Below are positions 53,213 to 62,412 of a stretch of DNA of 64,000 nucleotides, in pieces. Under the pieces are notes generated by a model that did not search any database, was not told the DNA's origin, and saw nothing but the letters and a program-made list of their open reading frames with translations. Within the stretch, counting starts at the first letter, position 1; each line of letters begins with the position of its first letter. This DNA comes from Erythrobacter sp. SCSIO 43205 (GTDB lineage: Bacteria; Pseudomonadota; Alphaproteobacteria; Sphingomonadales; Sphingomonadaceae). A program made the position numbers and the translations under genes. The stretch spans positions 1,054,001 to 1,118,000 of the forward strand of contig NZ_CP063202.1 in NCBI RefSeq assembly GCF_019904235.1. The letters are read 5' to 3'.

Positions 53213-53841
53213 AGACCTGCCGCATTTGGAGCGGGCCGCTTGCCCTTGTCGCCGCGAGCCTTGCGCTTGGCGGATGTGTGAGCATCGGCGGCGCGGGCGA
53301 ACCCCCTGCGAGCCTTTTGACCCTTACTTCCAGCGCGAGCGCGCCGGTGGGCTCTGGCACTATGGCGGGGGCAGAGGGAAGCGAGGGCACGATTGCGGTC
53401 CTGACCCCCGAAGTGCCCGCCAAGCTCGACGTGATCCGGGTGCCTGTGACCGTGTCGCCCACTGAGATCGCATATCTGCAAGAGGCGGTGTGGATTGAAA
53501 AGCCCGCGCGCCTGTTCCGGCGCTTGCTGGGTGAGACGCTGCGCACAGCTTCTGGCGAGGCGCAAACCTTGCTGGTGCTCGACACTGATGACACGCCGCT
53601 TCGCCCAAACCAGTCTTTGCGCGGGACATTGATCGACATGGGCTATGAGCCCGCTACTTCGTCGGTGGTGGTGCGTTATGAGGCGGTGCACACGCTTGAT
53701 GATGGCCGGGTGATGTCACGCCGTTTTGAAGCGCGTGAGGAGGGGATCCCGCCCGTCGCAGCAAACGTTGCGCCCGCGCTCAATCGCGCGGCCAATACGG
53801 TTGCGAAGGATGTTGCGGCCTGGGTGTTGAGCGCGGAATAG
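53209..53841 (+). CDS. ABC-type transport auxiliary lipoprotein (PqiC-like)
   Basis: The protein has 210 residues and overlaps the mlaD stop by 4 bp. The lipobox LALGGC gives lipidated Cys23. The rest has the pattern of the ABC_trans_aux family (PAKLDVIRVPVTVSPTEIAYLQEAVWIEKPARLFRRLLGETL ... LRGTLIDMGYEP). Such lipoproteins sit on the inner leaflet of the outer membrane and receive lipid from MCE complexes. It completes the operon. Confidence 0.88.
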   Translation: MKTCRIWSGPLALVAASLALGGCVSIGGAGEPPASLLTLTSSASAPVGSGTMAGAEGSEGTIAVLTPEVPAKLDVIRVPVTVSPTEIAYLQEAVWIEKPARLFRRLLGETLRTASGEAQTLLVLDTDDTPLRPNQSLRGTLIDMGYEPATSSVVVRYEAVHTLDDGRVMSRRFEAREEGIPPVAANVAPALNRAANTVAKDVAAWVLSAE

Positions 53842-53852
53842 CTTGTCGCGCC

Positions 53853-54548
53853 CTAGGCGTTCGCCAGCGTCCAGAATTCATGGGCTTTCAGGAAATCGGC
53901 GGTGCGTTTTTCGCGGCGCTCTTCGGCTTCTTCATCGCGGCCCCATTGCTCGGCCTGCCATTCTTCCTCAAGGCTCGCTGCATTCCACAGGGCAAGCGCG
54001 TCCGCGTCCTTTTGCGCAGCGCTCAGCCCGGTGATGAGCGAGGCGGCGAGGTGGGTCATCATTTCAATCGCAGCCAATGAAAAGGGCGATTGCCCAGTCA
54101 ATTCATCGCGCAAGGCAGCAAGCGTGCTCTCGCTTTGCGGGCGGTGGATGATCCCTGAAATGCGCGTGAATTTGGCGCTCAGCCGGTTCTCAAACCCGGT
54201 CACAATCGGCTCCCACACCTTGTGTTGGCGGGCATAGAGCGGTTCATCCGGGTCAGCGCGGTAAAGCAGCGTGTCGGTGTCGCCATATTGCACCGCTTTA
54301 TCGATCAAAGTGGCGGGATCGGGCGCGACAATATCAATCGCATAATCGGCCATATCGCGCATTGGCATGGTGGCAGGATCGACCTTTTCGCCCTGCGCAT
54401 CCCATTCCGCGGCCAGCGCCTCGGCCAGAGCCATGGACGGCACCACCTGAGGCGAACCCTTCACCGTTTTGAGCGCGCGCGTATCCAGCATGACCTGCCA
54501 TCCGCCATCTGCCTCATTCACGGACACTTGTTTATAGAACCGCTTCAC
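53853..54548 (-). CDS. ATP12 family F1-ATPase assembly chaperone
   Basis: The protein has 231 residues from a GTG at 54548 that overlaps the previous stop by 4 bp; an ATG at 54575 would add nine unconserved residues. The family pattern is KRFYKQVSVNEADGGWQVMLDTRALKTVKGSPQVVPSMALAEALAAEWDAQGEKVDPATMPM, then LLYRADPDEPL. ATP12 holds the alpha subunit of F1-ATPase before assembly in mitochondria and in alphaproteobacteria. It ends a minus-strand operon. Confidence 0.9.
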   Translation of the reverse strand: MKRFYKQVSVNEADGGWQVMLDTRALKTVKGSPQVVPSMALAEALAAEWDAQGEKVDPATMPMRDMADYAIDIVAPDPATLIDKAVQYGDTDTLLYRADPDEPLYARQHKVWEPIVTGFENRLSAKFTRISGIIHRPQSESTLAALRDELTGQSPFSLAAIEMMTHLAASLITGLSAAQKDADALALWNAASLEEEWQAEQWGRDEEAEERREKRTADFLKAHEFWTLANA

Positions 54549-54781
54549 CGCTCGCCCCGATCGCTGGCTTTCCAACGCTTTGCCAAAAGCGCAGGCACAA
54601 AGAAAAACGCCAAGAGCCCCGCAATCGCGAGCACCACGCCCAGCGCATAGGGAAGCTCAATCGCCCCTTGCGCGATCGCGATGCCAAGGAGGACGGCAGG
54701 GATAGAGGCGAGGCGCACGATATTCATCACCGTGTACCGCTTGGCAGCCATTGCCTCTTCATCTGAGGGAAGATCACTCAC
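54545..54781 (-). CDS. Small two-helix membrane protein
   Basis: The protein has 78 residues, with 4-bp overlaps at both ends (with the HAD gene upstream and the ATP12 gene downstream). Two hydrophobic segments (about 21-40 and 44-66) end in a basic tail (KRWKASDRGER). No family is recognised. Tight coupling suggests it is a real gene of the operon. Confidence 0.72.
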   Translation of the reverse strand: MSDLPSDEEAMAAKRYTVMNIVRLASIPAVLLGIAIAQGAIELPYALGVVLAIAGLLAFFFVPALLAKRWKASDRGER

Positions 54782-55437
54782 AGCGCATCCTCCAGCGCGA
54801 GGCGCAATTCGTCCATCGTATTCGCTACTGTATCAGCGCCCGTTGCGATCAGGTCTTGCGGGCTGTGATAGCCCCACGCAACCCCCACCGCGCGCACGCG
54901 AGCGGCAACCGCCATTTGCATATCGAAGCTGGTGTCACCGATGACAACCGATTGATTTGGCTGCGCTCCCGCCTCGAAAAGCGCCGCTTCCAGCATGGCG
55001 GGATGCGGCTTTGAAGGATGGCGATCAGCGGTCTGTAAGGAGACGAAAAGGTCGATTAGCCCGTGTCCTGTGAGACAAGCGTTCAATCCCCGGTCTGATT
55101 TCCCCGTGGCAACCGCAAGGCTCCACCCATCGGCATGGAGCCTGCGCAAAAGCTGTTCCATCCCGTCATAGAGCGGTTCTTGCAAAAGCCCCTCTTCGCG
55201 CCGTTGGCGAAAGGCGGTTTTGTAGTGCTCGACGATCTGCTGTTGCTGGCGATGCTCTGCGCTGGGGGCGAGTTCGCGCAAGGCGACGGGCAGGCTGAGG
55301 CCAACCACGCGGCGGACCTGATTGGGATCGGGCGAGGGCAGGCCAGCAAGCTCAAAGGCGCGCGCCATCGACCAGATGATGTCCGCCTGGCTATCGACCA
55401 GCGTCCCGTCGCAATCGAAAACTGCAAGCCGCGTCAT
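54778..55437 (-). CDS. HAD-IA hydrolase, phosphoglycolate-phosphatase-like
   Basis: The protein has 219 residues. Motif I is VFDCDGTLVDS with Asp8 and Asp10, motif II is VATGKSDRG, and motif III/IV is KPHPAMLEAALFEAG ... VVIGDTSFDMQMA. A helical cap lies between motifs I and II. It removes phosphate from a small metabolite; phosphoglycolate or a related sugar phosphate is the best guess. It is coupled to the small membrane protein gene behind it. Confidence 0.85.
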   Translation of the reverse strand: MTRLAVFDCDGTLVDSQADIIWSMARAFELAGLPSPDPNQVRRVVGLSLPVALRELAPSAEHRQQQQIVEHYKTAFRQRREEGLLQEPLYDGMEQLLRRLHADGWSLAVATGKSDRGLNACLTGHGLIDLFVSLQTADRHPSKPHPAMLEAALFEAGAQPNQSVVIGDTSFDMQMAVAARVRAVGVAWGYHSPQDLIATGADTVANTMDELRLALEDAL

Positions 55438-55456
55438 GCGCCAACTAGCCCATGCT

Positions 55457-55556
55457 CGTCATTGCGAGGAGCCGCAGGCGACGCGGCAATCCATGGACCG
55501 ACGGTGCTGTCCGCGGGTCGTCCATCATGGATTGCGTCGCTTCGCTCGCAATGACG
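55457..55556. repeat. Long inverted repeat (REP-like, GTCATTGCGAG type)
   Basis: The left arm begins CGTCATTGCGAGGAGC (55457) and ends GGCAATCCATGG (about 55495); the right arm runs from CATGGATTGCGTC (about 55526) to CTCGCAATGACG (55556). The arms are imperfect reverse complements, and each contains a small internal hairpin. Palindromes with these ends are scattered in many proteobacterial genomes. It lies between the RluA-family gene and the HAD gene of one operon. Confidence 0.8.
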
Positions 55557-55567
55557 AAAGTTGGGGG

Positions 55568-56791
55568 TCACGGGCGCCTACCTTTCGGTTTCCCGCCTCT
55601 TTTGACCGCCTTGCCTTTTGATTTCGCGCCCGCTTTCGCGGCTTTCTTTGCAGTGGTCGCCGATGTCGTTCGACCCCGGCGCTCGCCCCGGCGCTCTTTG
55701 CGATATTGCTTCGCATGGCGGCGTGCGGCCTGTTTCTTTTCAGCCGGCGTGCGCTCTGGCGCTTCATCGCGCACAGGCGAGGCATCCGATTGGCTTTCCT
55801 CGAACCCAAGTGCTTCCATGCTGGCGGCGAAGTGTTCGGGAAGGGGCGCGGTTACATCAAGCTTGCCGCCGCCCGTTGCGCTATCTGCACCTTTGCGTTC
55901 AGGCGTCCCGATGATGAGACGGCGCGCGTGAAGGTGCATCTTGCGGCTGATCGTGCCGGTCAGAAACGCATCCTGCCCGCCATATTTGCCATCGCCCACA
56001 ATCGGGTGGCCAATCGCTGCCATGTGGACGCGCAATTGGTGGGTGCGGCCAGTCAGCGGCTCCAATTCCACCCAGGCGGCGCGTGTGCCAGCGCGCTCAA
56101 CCACGCGGTAGCGGGTCTTGGCAGCTTGGCCGTTTTCTTCATCCACGTGCATCTTTTCGCCGCCCGTGCCCGGCTGCTTGGCGAGCGGCGCGTCAATCGT
56201 GCCCTCACGCACGTCGGGAACGCCAACGACCAGCGCCCAATAAACCTTGCGCGCCGAGCGACCGGAGAACCGCTTGGAATAAGCCGCTGCACTGCCCGGA
56301 GTGCGGGCGATCAAAAGGACGCCCGATGTGTCTTTATCGAGCCGGTGCACAAGGCGTGGGCGCGGCTGGTCGTCTTCGGTCACAAAGGCATCGAGCAGGC
56401 CATCGACGTGCTTCGTCGTCTTGCTGCCCCCTTGGGTGGCAAGGCCGGGAGGCTTGTTGAGCACGATAGCAGACGGCGTCTCGCGGATCACCATATCGCG
56501 TGCGGTTTGCACTTCGTCTTCGGTGAGCGGTCGGCGCGCCTTTTTTGCCTTATGTTTGGCCTCGCCCCCCGGTGGCACGCGCAAGACTTGGCCTGCCTCC
56601 AACCGGTCTTCAGGCTTAGCCCGCCCACCATCCACCCGGATTTGGCCCGTGCGCGCCCAGCGCGAAATCGTGGCAAAGCCGATGGCCGGCAGATTGCGTT
56701 TGAACCAGCGATCGAGGCGAATCCCGTCATCATCTTCGCCAATGGTAAAGGTGCGAACTTGCGTCTTTGTATCGTCGGAAGGATGGGTCAT
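55568..56791 (-). CDS. RluA-family pseudouridine synthase with basic tail
   Basis: The protein has 407 residues. The N-terminal S4-like domain reads GIRLDRWFKRNLPAIGFATISRWARTGQIRVDGG. The catalytic Asp is in RLVHRLDKDTSGVLLIAR, and LTGRTHQLRVHMAAIGHPIVGD follows. The order fits RluC-type enzymes that modify 23S rRNA. After about residue 350 comes a Lys/Arg-rich tail (AARRHAKQYRKERRGERRG ... KGKAVKRGGKPKGRRP), probably RNA-binding. The start overlaps the crcB stop by 4 bp. Confidence 0.88.
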   Translation of the reverse strand: MTHPSDDTKTQVRTFTIGEDDDGIRLDRWFKRNLPAIGFATISRWARTGQIRVDGGRAKPEDRLEAGQVLRVPPGGEAKHKAKKARRPLTEDEVQTARDMVIRETPSAIVLNKPPGLATQGGSKTTKHVDGLLDAFVTEDDQPRPRLVHRLDKDTSGVLLIARTPGSAAAYSKRFSGRSARKVYWALVVGVPDVREGTIDAPLAKQPGTGGEKMHVDEENGQAAKTRYRVVERAGTRAAWVELEPLTGRTHQLRVHMAAIGHPIVGDGKYGGQDAFLTGTISRKMHLHARRLIIGTPERKGADSATGGGKLDVTAPLPEHFAASMEALGFEESQSDASPVRDEAPERTPAEKKQAARRHAKQYRKERRGERRGRTTSATTAKKAAKAGAKSKGKAVKRGGKPKGRRP

Positions 56792-57195
56792 GGTGCAGCC
56801 TGAACTCCGACAAGCCCGATCAGAAACGCAGCCATCCCAGCGATCACCGACACAGACACATAAATGAGCGCCGAGGTTATTTCGCCCCGATGCAGCATGG
56901 TGACCATTTCGGCGCTAAAGGCGCTGAATGTGGTGAACCCGCCCATAAGGCCAGCAACAAGAAACAAGCGCAGGTTCTCGCTGTCTGTGCCGCCTTTTGC
57001 AAACCAGCCCAACAAAAGTCCCATAATAAGGCTGCCGATAATATTGACGCTAAGCGTGCCCCAAGGAAAGTCTGTGTGCGGCCCGGCCAGCCGCGAAGCG
57101 AGGCCGCCGACCTGGTAACGCGCAGCCGCACCAATCGCGCCGCCAAGCGCAACAGCAAGGGTCGGCATAAGGGATGTGAGTATTTGAGAAGACAT
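56788..57195 (-). CDS. crcB: Fluoride channel CrcB/FluC
   Basis: The protein has 135 residues with four membrane helices. Family motifs are GGAIGAAARYQVG, PWGTLSVNIIGSLIMGLL and GGFTTFSAFSAEMV. Dual-topology dimers export fluoride. No fluoride riboswitch was recognised in the 219 bp between it and rpsU. It is the first gene of a minus-strand operon with an RluA-family gene. Confidence 0.93.
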   Translation of the reverse strand: MSSQILTSLMPTLAVALGGAIGAAARYQVGGLASRLAGPHTDFPWGTLSVNIIGSLIMGLLLGWFAKGGTDSENLRLFLVAGLMGGFTTFSAFSAEMVTMLHRGEITSALIYVSVSVIAGMAAFLIGLVGVQAAP

Positions 57196-57414
57196 TTCGA
57201 AGCGCTCCTTAGCCGCCGCTATCGCGATGCGCCACTGTTAAAGCCACGCGCCGCCTTAGAAGGGTTGCCAATATGCCCGCTCGGCGTTATGTGCCCCCGT
57301 GTTGAAGCGCGTTTCCAAAGGATTCGCGCCGCTTTTAGCGTCATAGTTTAAGCGCACTCCCGCAATCAGAACCTGCGGGCTCAGGCGTATTTTGAAATGA
57401 GGTAGTTGCCGTTT

Positions 57415-57621
57415 ATGCAAATCATGGTTCGCGATAACAATGTCGATCAAGCCCTTCGTGCGCTTAAGAAAAAGCTGCAACGTGAAGGTGTGTATCGCGA
57501 AATGAAACTGCGCCGGCACTACGAAAAGCCAAGCGAAAAGCGTGCCCGTGAAAAGGCGGCGGCCGTGCGCCGTGCACGCAAGCTTGAGCGTAAGCGCATG
57601 GAGCGCGACGGCATCAAGTAA
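57415..57621 (+). CDS. rpsU: 30S ribosomal protein S21
   Basis: The protein has 68 residues from ATG 57415 ([19 protein letters not shown]). The sequence matches alphaproteobacterial S21 through its length, including [20 protein letters not shown] and the basic tail. S21 helps the small subunit bind mRNA at initiation. It is a single-gene unit ended by a hairpin at 57694. Confidence 0.96.
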   Translation: MQIMVRDNNVDQALRALKKKLQREGVYREMKLRRHYEKPSEKRAREKAAAVRRARKLERKRMERDGIK

Positions 57622-57693
57622 GCGGGCTTGGGCTTTTTCGGGCGGGGCAAACCTTGCTCGAATCGCTTGAAACCCTTCACGCAATACGCCATC

Positions 57694-57722
57694 AGGGCGC
57701 GGGAAAATCCTGCGCCCTTTTT
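57694..57722 (+). terminator. Intrinsic terminator after rpsU
   Basis: AGGGCGC at 57694-57700 pairs with GCGCCCT at 57712-57718, extended by GG/CC, and is followed by a T run to 57722. Confidence 0.85.
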
Positions 57723-57772
57723 GCTGCCTGTGTCGCAGCGCCCGGGACAGTGCACAACAATTGGGATCACAC

Positions 57773-58363
57773 ATGACCGAAGTCACCCGCGTACCAATCC
57801 GCCCCATTGCCAAGGGCTCGCTCACCAAAATCTGGCTTGGCGTTCTTGTCGCTGTTCTGATCGGCGCTGGCCTTGCCTTTGCCGCAGTGCCTAAAGGGTT
57901 TAGCCTCGATACGCTGGTTGCTGGTGAGGGACCAACCCCGCAAGAGGGTGATATGGTGTTCGTGAAGTACAAGGGCTCGCTGGCCAGCACGGGCGAGGTT
58001 TTCGACGAATCACAAGACATCCCGCTTCCGGTCGAAGGCATCTTCCCCGAAGGCAGCCCGTTCCCGATTGAACCGGGCGCCACGATTGATGGCTTTTACG
58101 AAGGCCTCCAGCAGATGCAAAAGGGCGGCAAGTACGAACTGTATATCCCGGCAGAGCAAGCTTACGGTGCAGAGCCGCCTCCCGGCTCGCCGATCCCTGC
58201 GAATGCTGATCTGGTGTTTGAGATCGAAGTGATCGATTTCATGGACCGCGAAACATTCGACCGGAACCTTTCGATCCTGCAACGAGCAATGCAATCGCAA
58301 ATGGGCGGCGGCGAGGGTGCGCCACAAGGTGCGCCACAGGGGCCACCTCAAGGTCCACAATAA
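57773..58363 (+). CDS. FKBP-type peptidyl-prolyl isomerase, membrane-anchored
   Basis: The protein has 196 residues from ATG 57773. An N-terminal membrane helix (about 19-38, WLGVLVAVLIGAGLAFAAV) exports the rest. The FKBP domain reads GDMVFVKYKGSLASTGEVFDES, PFPIEPGATIDGFYEGLQQMQKGGKYELYIPAEQAYG and ANADLVFEIEVIDF. A Gly/Pro/Gln-rich tail of repeated GAPQGPPQGPQ ends it. It folds proteins in the periplasm. It lies 151 bp after rpsU. Confidence 0.9.
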   Translation: MTEVTRVPIRPIAKGSLTKIWLGVLVAVLIGAGLAFAAVPKGFSLDTLVAGEGPTPQEGDMVFVKYKGSLASTGEVFDESQDIPLPVEGIFPEGSPFPIEPGATIDGFYEGLQQMQKGGKYELYIPAEQAYGAEPPPGSPIPANADLVFEIEVIDFMDRETFDRNLSILQRAMQSQMGGGEGAPQGAPQGPPQGPQ

Positions 58364-58449
58364 GGCGCACCGCAGCCCTGACGGGCTTCGCATCTTTCAT
58401 CATCGGTTCAACTGAGTTAGCGCATCTCTCCTTAAGAGGGAGGGATGCG

Positions 58450-60171
58450 ATGGCTATTGGTGATGGCGTAGAACACGCTGCAGCGCAGGGCGGCGCGGCA
58501 ATTGAGGATTGGCGCGAGCGGCCTTGGGTGCTTGCCGCGCTCCTTGGTGTTGCGGGCCTGTTTGTCCATATTTTCACCGATGGCGCGCACGATGAACCCT
58601 GGCGCGCTGCCTTGGCCGCCTTCGTGGTGTTCGGCCCGCTCGCTGCTGCTTTCACCTTAAGCAAGGAGAGCTGGCAGCCGTCTGTCATCTTCTCCGCGAT
58701 TGTCGGCCTTGTGATGGCAGGGATAGCTTGGCGGGCGACGGCTGCGGGGGATCGGTATTCCGACGAGGAATTCTGGGTCGCAGCGGGCGTATTGGCGACA
58801 ACTCTGTCCGTGCCATTGTTCCAATCCAGCTTTCACAAACTGCGTTGGCGAACCAGCTATAAAGAAACCCATTTTCACGTCTGGACCGATGCGATCACAG
58901 GAGCAGGCGCGCTTGCCTTCGTTGGGCTTTCCTGGGCACTCATCGCTATTCTCGCAGAGCTTTTCTCCGCGATCCAGATCGACCTTCTCAAAGACCTGAT
59001 CGATGAAGAGGCGTTTGGCTGGATGTTTTCAGGCGTCACCTTCGGTGCTGCGCTTGGCGTCCTGCGCAATCAGTTGAAGATCATCGGCACGCTGCAAAAC
59101 GTGGTCTTATTGGTGCTTTCGATCCTTGCCGTGCCGCTTGCCGTGGCGCTGGTGCTTTTCCTGATCGCCGTTCTGGTGTCGGGGATCGATGTCCTTTGGG
59201 AAGCAACCAAAAGCGCGACCCCGCTGCTGTTGTCAGTGGCGGTGGGGTGCTTTGTCCTCGCCAATGCGGTTGTGCGCGACGATGATGCCGACATGGGCCA
59301 ATCGCGCGTACTTCGCGTGGCGGGTTTTGTGCTGGCGCTCGGCATTTTGCCATTATCGGTCATGGCAGCGATTTCGATGGGAACCCGCATTGCTCAGCAC
59401 GGCCTTAGCCCTGAGCGCATCTGGTCGCTCATCGCCATTGCGGTAGCGGTGACTTACGGCGCTGCCTATTTCACCTCTGCCATCCGTGGCCGGCTTGAGG
59501 GGTGGCGAGATTACTTGCGTCAATCAAACCTGCATCTGGCGGTGATTGTTACCGGAGTGGCGCTTTTGCTCGCCATGCCGGTTTTCAACTTTGGCGCGCT
59601 CTCCGCCTCCAACCAACTCGCGCGGCTGCAATCGGGCGCGGTGAGCGTGGAGGAGTTCGACTATGCAGCGCTGCGCTGGGACTTTGGCGAGGCAGGGCGG
59701 GAGGCTCTGGATACTTTGGTCAAGAGCGATGATCCTAAAATCGCAGAGCTGGCGCTGGCCGTGAAAAATGCGGAAAACCGATACGCCTATCGCCAGCGCA
59801 ACCGACCCGAAACAACCGCGGTAAACTCGGCCTTGATCGAAGTTGAAAGCGATGCGGTGCGTTTGGCTGTCAGGACTTTCCTGCAATCACGGCCCTATCA
59901 TTGCGCTGATCAGTGCCGTGTCGTGCAATTGGCAGTTGAGAATGATCGCCCGATTATGGCGCTACTTTCATCGGGCCGCGATCCTGAAATGCTGGTCTAT
60001 AATGAGGCGGATAACGACATATCCATCGCCACCATTCGCCATGCGCAATTGGACAATCGTAAGCCCTATGAAGTGCCCGAATTTGATGCGGATTCGGTAG
60101 TGGAACTGCGTCCCTTTACAGGTCAGCAGCTTTACATCGATGGAAAGCCTGCAAGCGGCGCGTTTAGGTAA
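58450..60171 (+). CDS. DUF4153 family integral membrane protein
   Basis: The protein has 573 residues. About eleven hydrophobic segments fill the first 390 residues; the last 180 are soluble and have a probable disulphide region (SRPYHCADQCRVVQ). The family pattern WRTSYKETHFHVWTDAITGAGALAFVGLSWALIAILAELF matches DUF4153. An ATG 5 bp earlier is out of frame. Function is unknown; the soluble C-terminal part may be outside the cell. Confidence 0.78.
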   Translation: MAIGDGVEHAAAQGGAAIEDWRERPWVLAALLGVAGLFVHIFTDGAHDEPWRAALAAFVVFGPLAAAFTLSKESWQPSVIFSAIVGLVMAGIAWRATAAGDRYSDEEFWVAAGVLATTLSVPLFQSSFHKLRWRTSYKETHFHVWTDAITGAGALAFVGLSWALIAILAELFSAIQIDLLKDLIDEEAFGWMFSGVTFGAALGVLRNQLKIIGTLQNVVLLVLSILAVPLAVALVLFLIAVLVSGIDVLWEATKSATPLLLSVAVGCFVLANAVVRDDDADMGQSRVLRVAGFVLALGILPLSVMAAISMGTRIAQHGLSPERIWSLIAIAVAVTYGAAYFTSAIRGRLEGWRDYLRQSNLHLAVIVTGVALLLAMPVFNFGALSASNQLARLQSGAVSVEEFDYAALRWDFGEAGREALDTLVKSDDPKIAELALAVKNAENRYAYRQRNRPETTAVNSALIEVESDAVRLAVRTFLQSRPYHCADQCRVVQLAVENDRPIMALLSSGRDPEMLVYNEADNDISIATIRHAQLDNRKPYEVPEFDADSVVELRPFTGQQLYIDGKPASGAFR

Positions 60172-60241
60172 GCGATTAAAACTACCGATTTGCAGTCAAC
60201 TCATGCTTGAAGCGCCCCCCGGTGGGCGCTAAGCGAAATTC

Positions 60242-60544
60242 ATGTCTGTAGATAAACAAACCGTGGCGAAAATCGCTGGCCTTGCGCGCATCAAAATGGG
60301 CGATGAAGAGCTTGAGCGAATGGTGCCGGAGCTGAACAATATCCTCAATTGGGTCGAGCAATTGGGCGAAGTCGATGTGACCGGTGTTGAGCCGATGACT
60401 GCGGTGATCGCCAACACGCTTCGCCTGCGCGAAGATGTGGTCGATGCTGACCCGCTGACCGCTGGTGGCAAGCGCGATGATGTGCTCGCCAATGCGCCTG
60501 CTGCGGAACATGGCTTTTTCGGCGTGCCTAAGGTGATTGAGTGA
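60242..60544 (+). CDS. gatC: Aspartyl/glutamyl-tRNA amidotransferase subunit C
   Basis: The protein has 100 residues and starts [19 protein letters not shown]. The pattern [25 protein letters not shown] and the later [25 protein letters not shown] are typical of GatC. It wraps round GatA and stabilises the complex that turns Glu-tRNA(Gln) and Asp-tRNA(Asn) into the correct amide forms. A long palindrome lies between it and gatA. Confidence 0.95.
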   Translation: MSVDKQTVAKIAGLARIKMGDEELERMVPELNNILNWVEQLGEVDVTGVEPMTAVIANTLRLREDVVDADPLTAGGKRDDVLANAPAAEHGFFGVPKVIE

Positions 60545-60562
60545 TCTTTATCGACCCAGAGC

Positions 60563-60640
60563 GAGTCCCCGCGAAGGCGGGGACCTCCATCAACTTAGCA
60601 AGGCGCGCGCGGCACCAGGTCCCCGCCTTCGCGGGGACTC
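60563..60640. repeat. Perfect 24-bp inverted repeat ahead of gatA
   Basis: The arm at 60563-60586 is the exact reverse complement of the arm at 60617-60640, with 30 bp between. Each arm also holds the inner palindrome CCCCGCGAAGGCGGGG or its complement. The right arm ends 9 bp before the gatA ATG, so the structure will lie in the gatC-gatA transcript. Such elements resemble dispersed REP/BIME-type repeats. Confidence 0.8.
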
Positions 60641-60649
60641 ACTAGAGAT

Positions 60650-62131
60650 ATGACTGAACTTACAAATCTTGGCGTAAAAGAAATCCGCGACGGCGTGAAG
60701 GCGGGCGATTTTACCGCGCGCGAAGTGGCAGAGGCGTTTAACACGGCTGTCGCTGAAGCGGCGGAGCTGAACGCCTTTATCGTCACCACTCCTGACGCAG
60801 CGCTGGACGCAGCGGACAAGGTCGACGCTAAGCGCGCGGCGGGTGAGGATCTGGGCGCAATGGGCGGCGTGCCGATTGGCATGAAAGACCTGTTCGCAAC
60901 CCACGATGTGCAGACCACTGCGGCGAGCCATATCCTCGAAGGGTTCAAACCCCAGTACGAGAGCACCGTTTCGCAAAATCTGTGGAACGCGGGCGCGGGG
61001 ATGCTCGGCAAGCTCAACCTCGACCAGTTTGCGATGGGGTCGTCCAACGAGACATCCTATTTCGGCAATGTGAACAGCCCATGGCGCAAGGAAGGCAGCA
61101 ATGCCGCAATGTCGCCCGGTGGTTCTTCGGGTGGTTCGTCCTCCGCCGTCGCCGCGCGCATTGCGCCAGCGGCAACCGGCACCGACACCGGCGGCTCGAT
61201 CCGCCAACCCGCCGCCTTCACCGGCATTTGCGGGATCAAGCCAACCTATGGCCGTTGCTCGCGCTGGGGCGTGGTGGCGTTTGCCAGCTCGCTTGATCAA
61301 GCAGGGCCGATGGCGCGCTCGGTCGAAGATTGCGCGATCATGCTGGGCGCAATGGCAGGGTTCGATCCAAAGGATGCGACCTCACTCCAAATGGACGTGC
61401 CCGATTGGGAAGCGGCTTTGTCGTCTGACCTTAGCGGCAAGAAGGTTGGCATCCCGACCGAATACCGCATGGAAGGCACCGACCAGGCGATCCTCGATTC
61501 ATGGGAGCAGGGCAAGGCGTGGCTGAAGGATGCGGGCGCTCAGATCGTCGACATCTCGCTGCCGCATACGAAATACGCGCTTCCCGCCTACTACATCATC
61601 GCGCCTGCCGAGGCCTCGTCGAACCTCGCGCGCTATGACGGCGTGCGCTATGGCCTGCGCGATCTGCCCGATGGGGCAGGCCTGCAAGATATGTACGCCG
61701 AGACTCGTGCTGCTGGCTTTGGCGATGAAGTCAAACGCCGTATCCTAATCGGCACCTATGTGCTGTCGGCTGGCTTCTACGATGCGTACTACAATCAGGC
61801 GCAGAAGGTCCGCGCCCTCGTCGCGCGCGATTACGAAGAGGCGTTTGCGAAGTGCGACCTTATCCTTGCGCCCACAACGCCGACCGCCAGCTTCCCATTG
61901 GGCTCGCTCAATGAAGACCCGCTGACGATGTATTTGAACGACGTCTTCGCAGTGCCCGCTTCGCTTGCGGGTCTACCAGCGATGAGCGTGCCCGCGGGCC
62001 TCAACCCCGACGGTCTTCCGCTGGGTCTGCAACTCGTGGGCAAAGCGTTTGATGAGCAGATGGTGCTGAACGCAGGCCTCGCCATCCAAGAGCGCGCAGG
62101 CTTCACCCACGCGCCGGAGCGGTGGTGGTGA
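60650..62131 (+). CDS. gatA: Aspartyl/glutamyl-tRNA amidotransferase subunit A
   Basis: The protein has 493 residues. The amidase-signature site is complete: Lys in [15 protein letters not shown], and the Ser pair in [46 protein letters not shown] and YGRCSRWG are typical of GatA. It frees ammonia from glutamine for the GatB site. The stop overlaps the next gene's GTG by 3 bp. Confidence 0.96.
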   Translation: MTELTNLGVKEIRDGVKAGDFTAREVAEAFNTAVAEAAELNAFIVTTPDAALDAADKVDAKRAAGEDLGAMGGVPIGMKDLFATHDVQTTAASHILEGFKPQYESTVSQNLWNAGAGMLGKLNLDQFAMGSSNETSYFGNVNSPWRKEGSNAAMSPGGSSGGSSSAVAARIAPAATGTDTGGSIRQPAAFTGICGIKPTYGRCSRWGVVAFASSLDQAGPMARSVEDCAIMLGAMAGFDPKDATSLQMDVPDWEAALSSDLSGKKVGIPTEYRMEGTDQAILDSWEQGKAWLKDAGAQIVDISLPHTKYALPAYYIIAPAEASSNLARYDGVRYGLRDLPDGAGLQDMYAETRAAGFGDEVKRRILIGTYVLSAGFYDAYYNQAQKVRALVARDYEEAFAKCDLILAPTTPTASFPLGSLNEDPLTMYLNDVFAVPASLAGLPAMSVPAGLNPDGLPLGLQLVGKAFDEQMVLNAGLAIQERAGFTHAPERWW

Positions 62132-62412
62132 GAGAACGACTCTCTCAAATCGCATTTGTCGTTTGGGGGTGCTGGTGCGCCTTCCAACTTTGGGAGTCGT
62201 ACACTCGAGATCCGCGAGTTTTTTACATAAACACGTCAGCCTTCGTCTTCATCGCTGGGGTAATCATCGCTCTGCCCATATTCGCAAATCTTGTGGGTAA
62301 GGTCTTTGGAGCTTCGGACCCCCTGTTTGAAGGATTCTGGCCTAAAGCGGGCGCTCGCAAAACGGACGCGAAGCCCAGTCCCGCGCAGGAGGGTGTCGAT
62401 GACCCCATTTGA
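62128..62412 (+). CDS. Small two-helix membrane protein in the gat operon
   Basis: The protein has 94 residues from GTG 62128 (GTGA overlap with gatA; GTGs at 62122 and 62125 are also in frame). Two hydrophobic segments at about 6-22 and 34-57 are followed by a short charged tail. No family is recognised. Confidence 0.6.
   Translation: MRERLSQIAFVVWGCWCAFQLWESYTRDPRVFYINTSAFVFIAGVIIALPIFANLVGKVFGASDPLFEGFWPKAGARKTDAKPSPAQEGVDDPI

Noticed and set aside
57196..57414. Fluoride riboswitch before crcB
   Set aside because: The conserved pseudoknot sequences were not seen in the leader.
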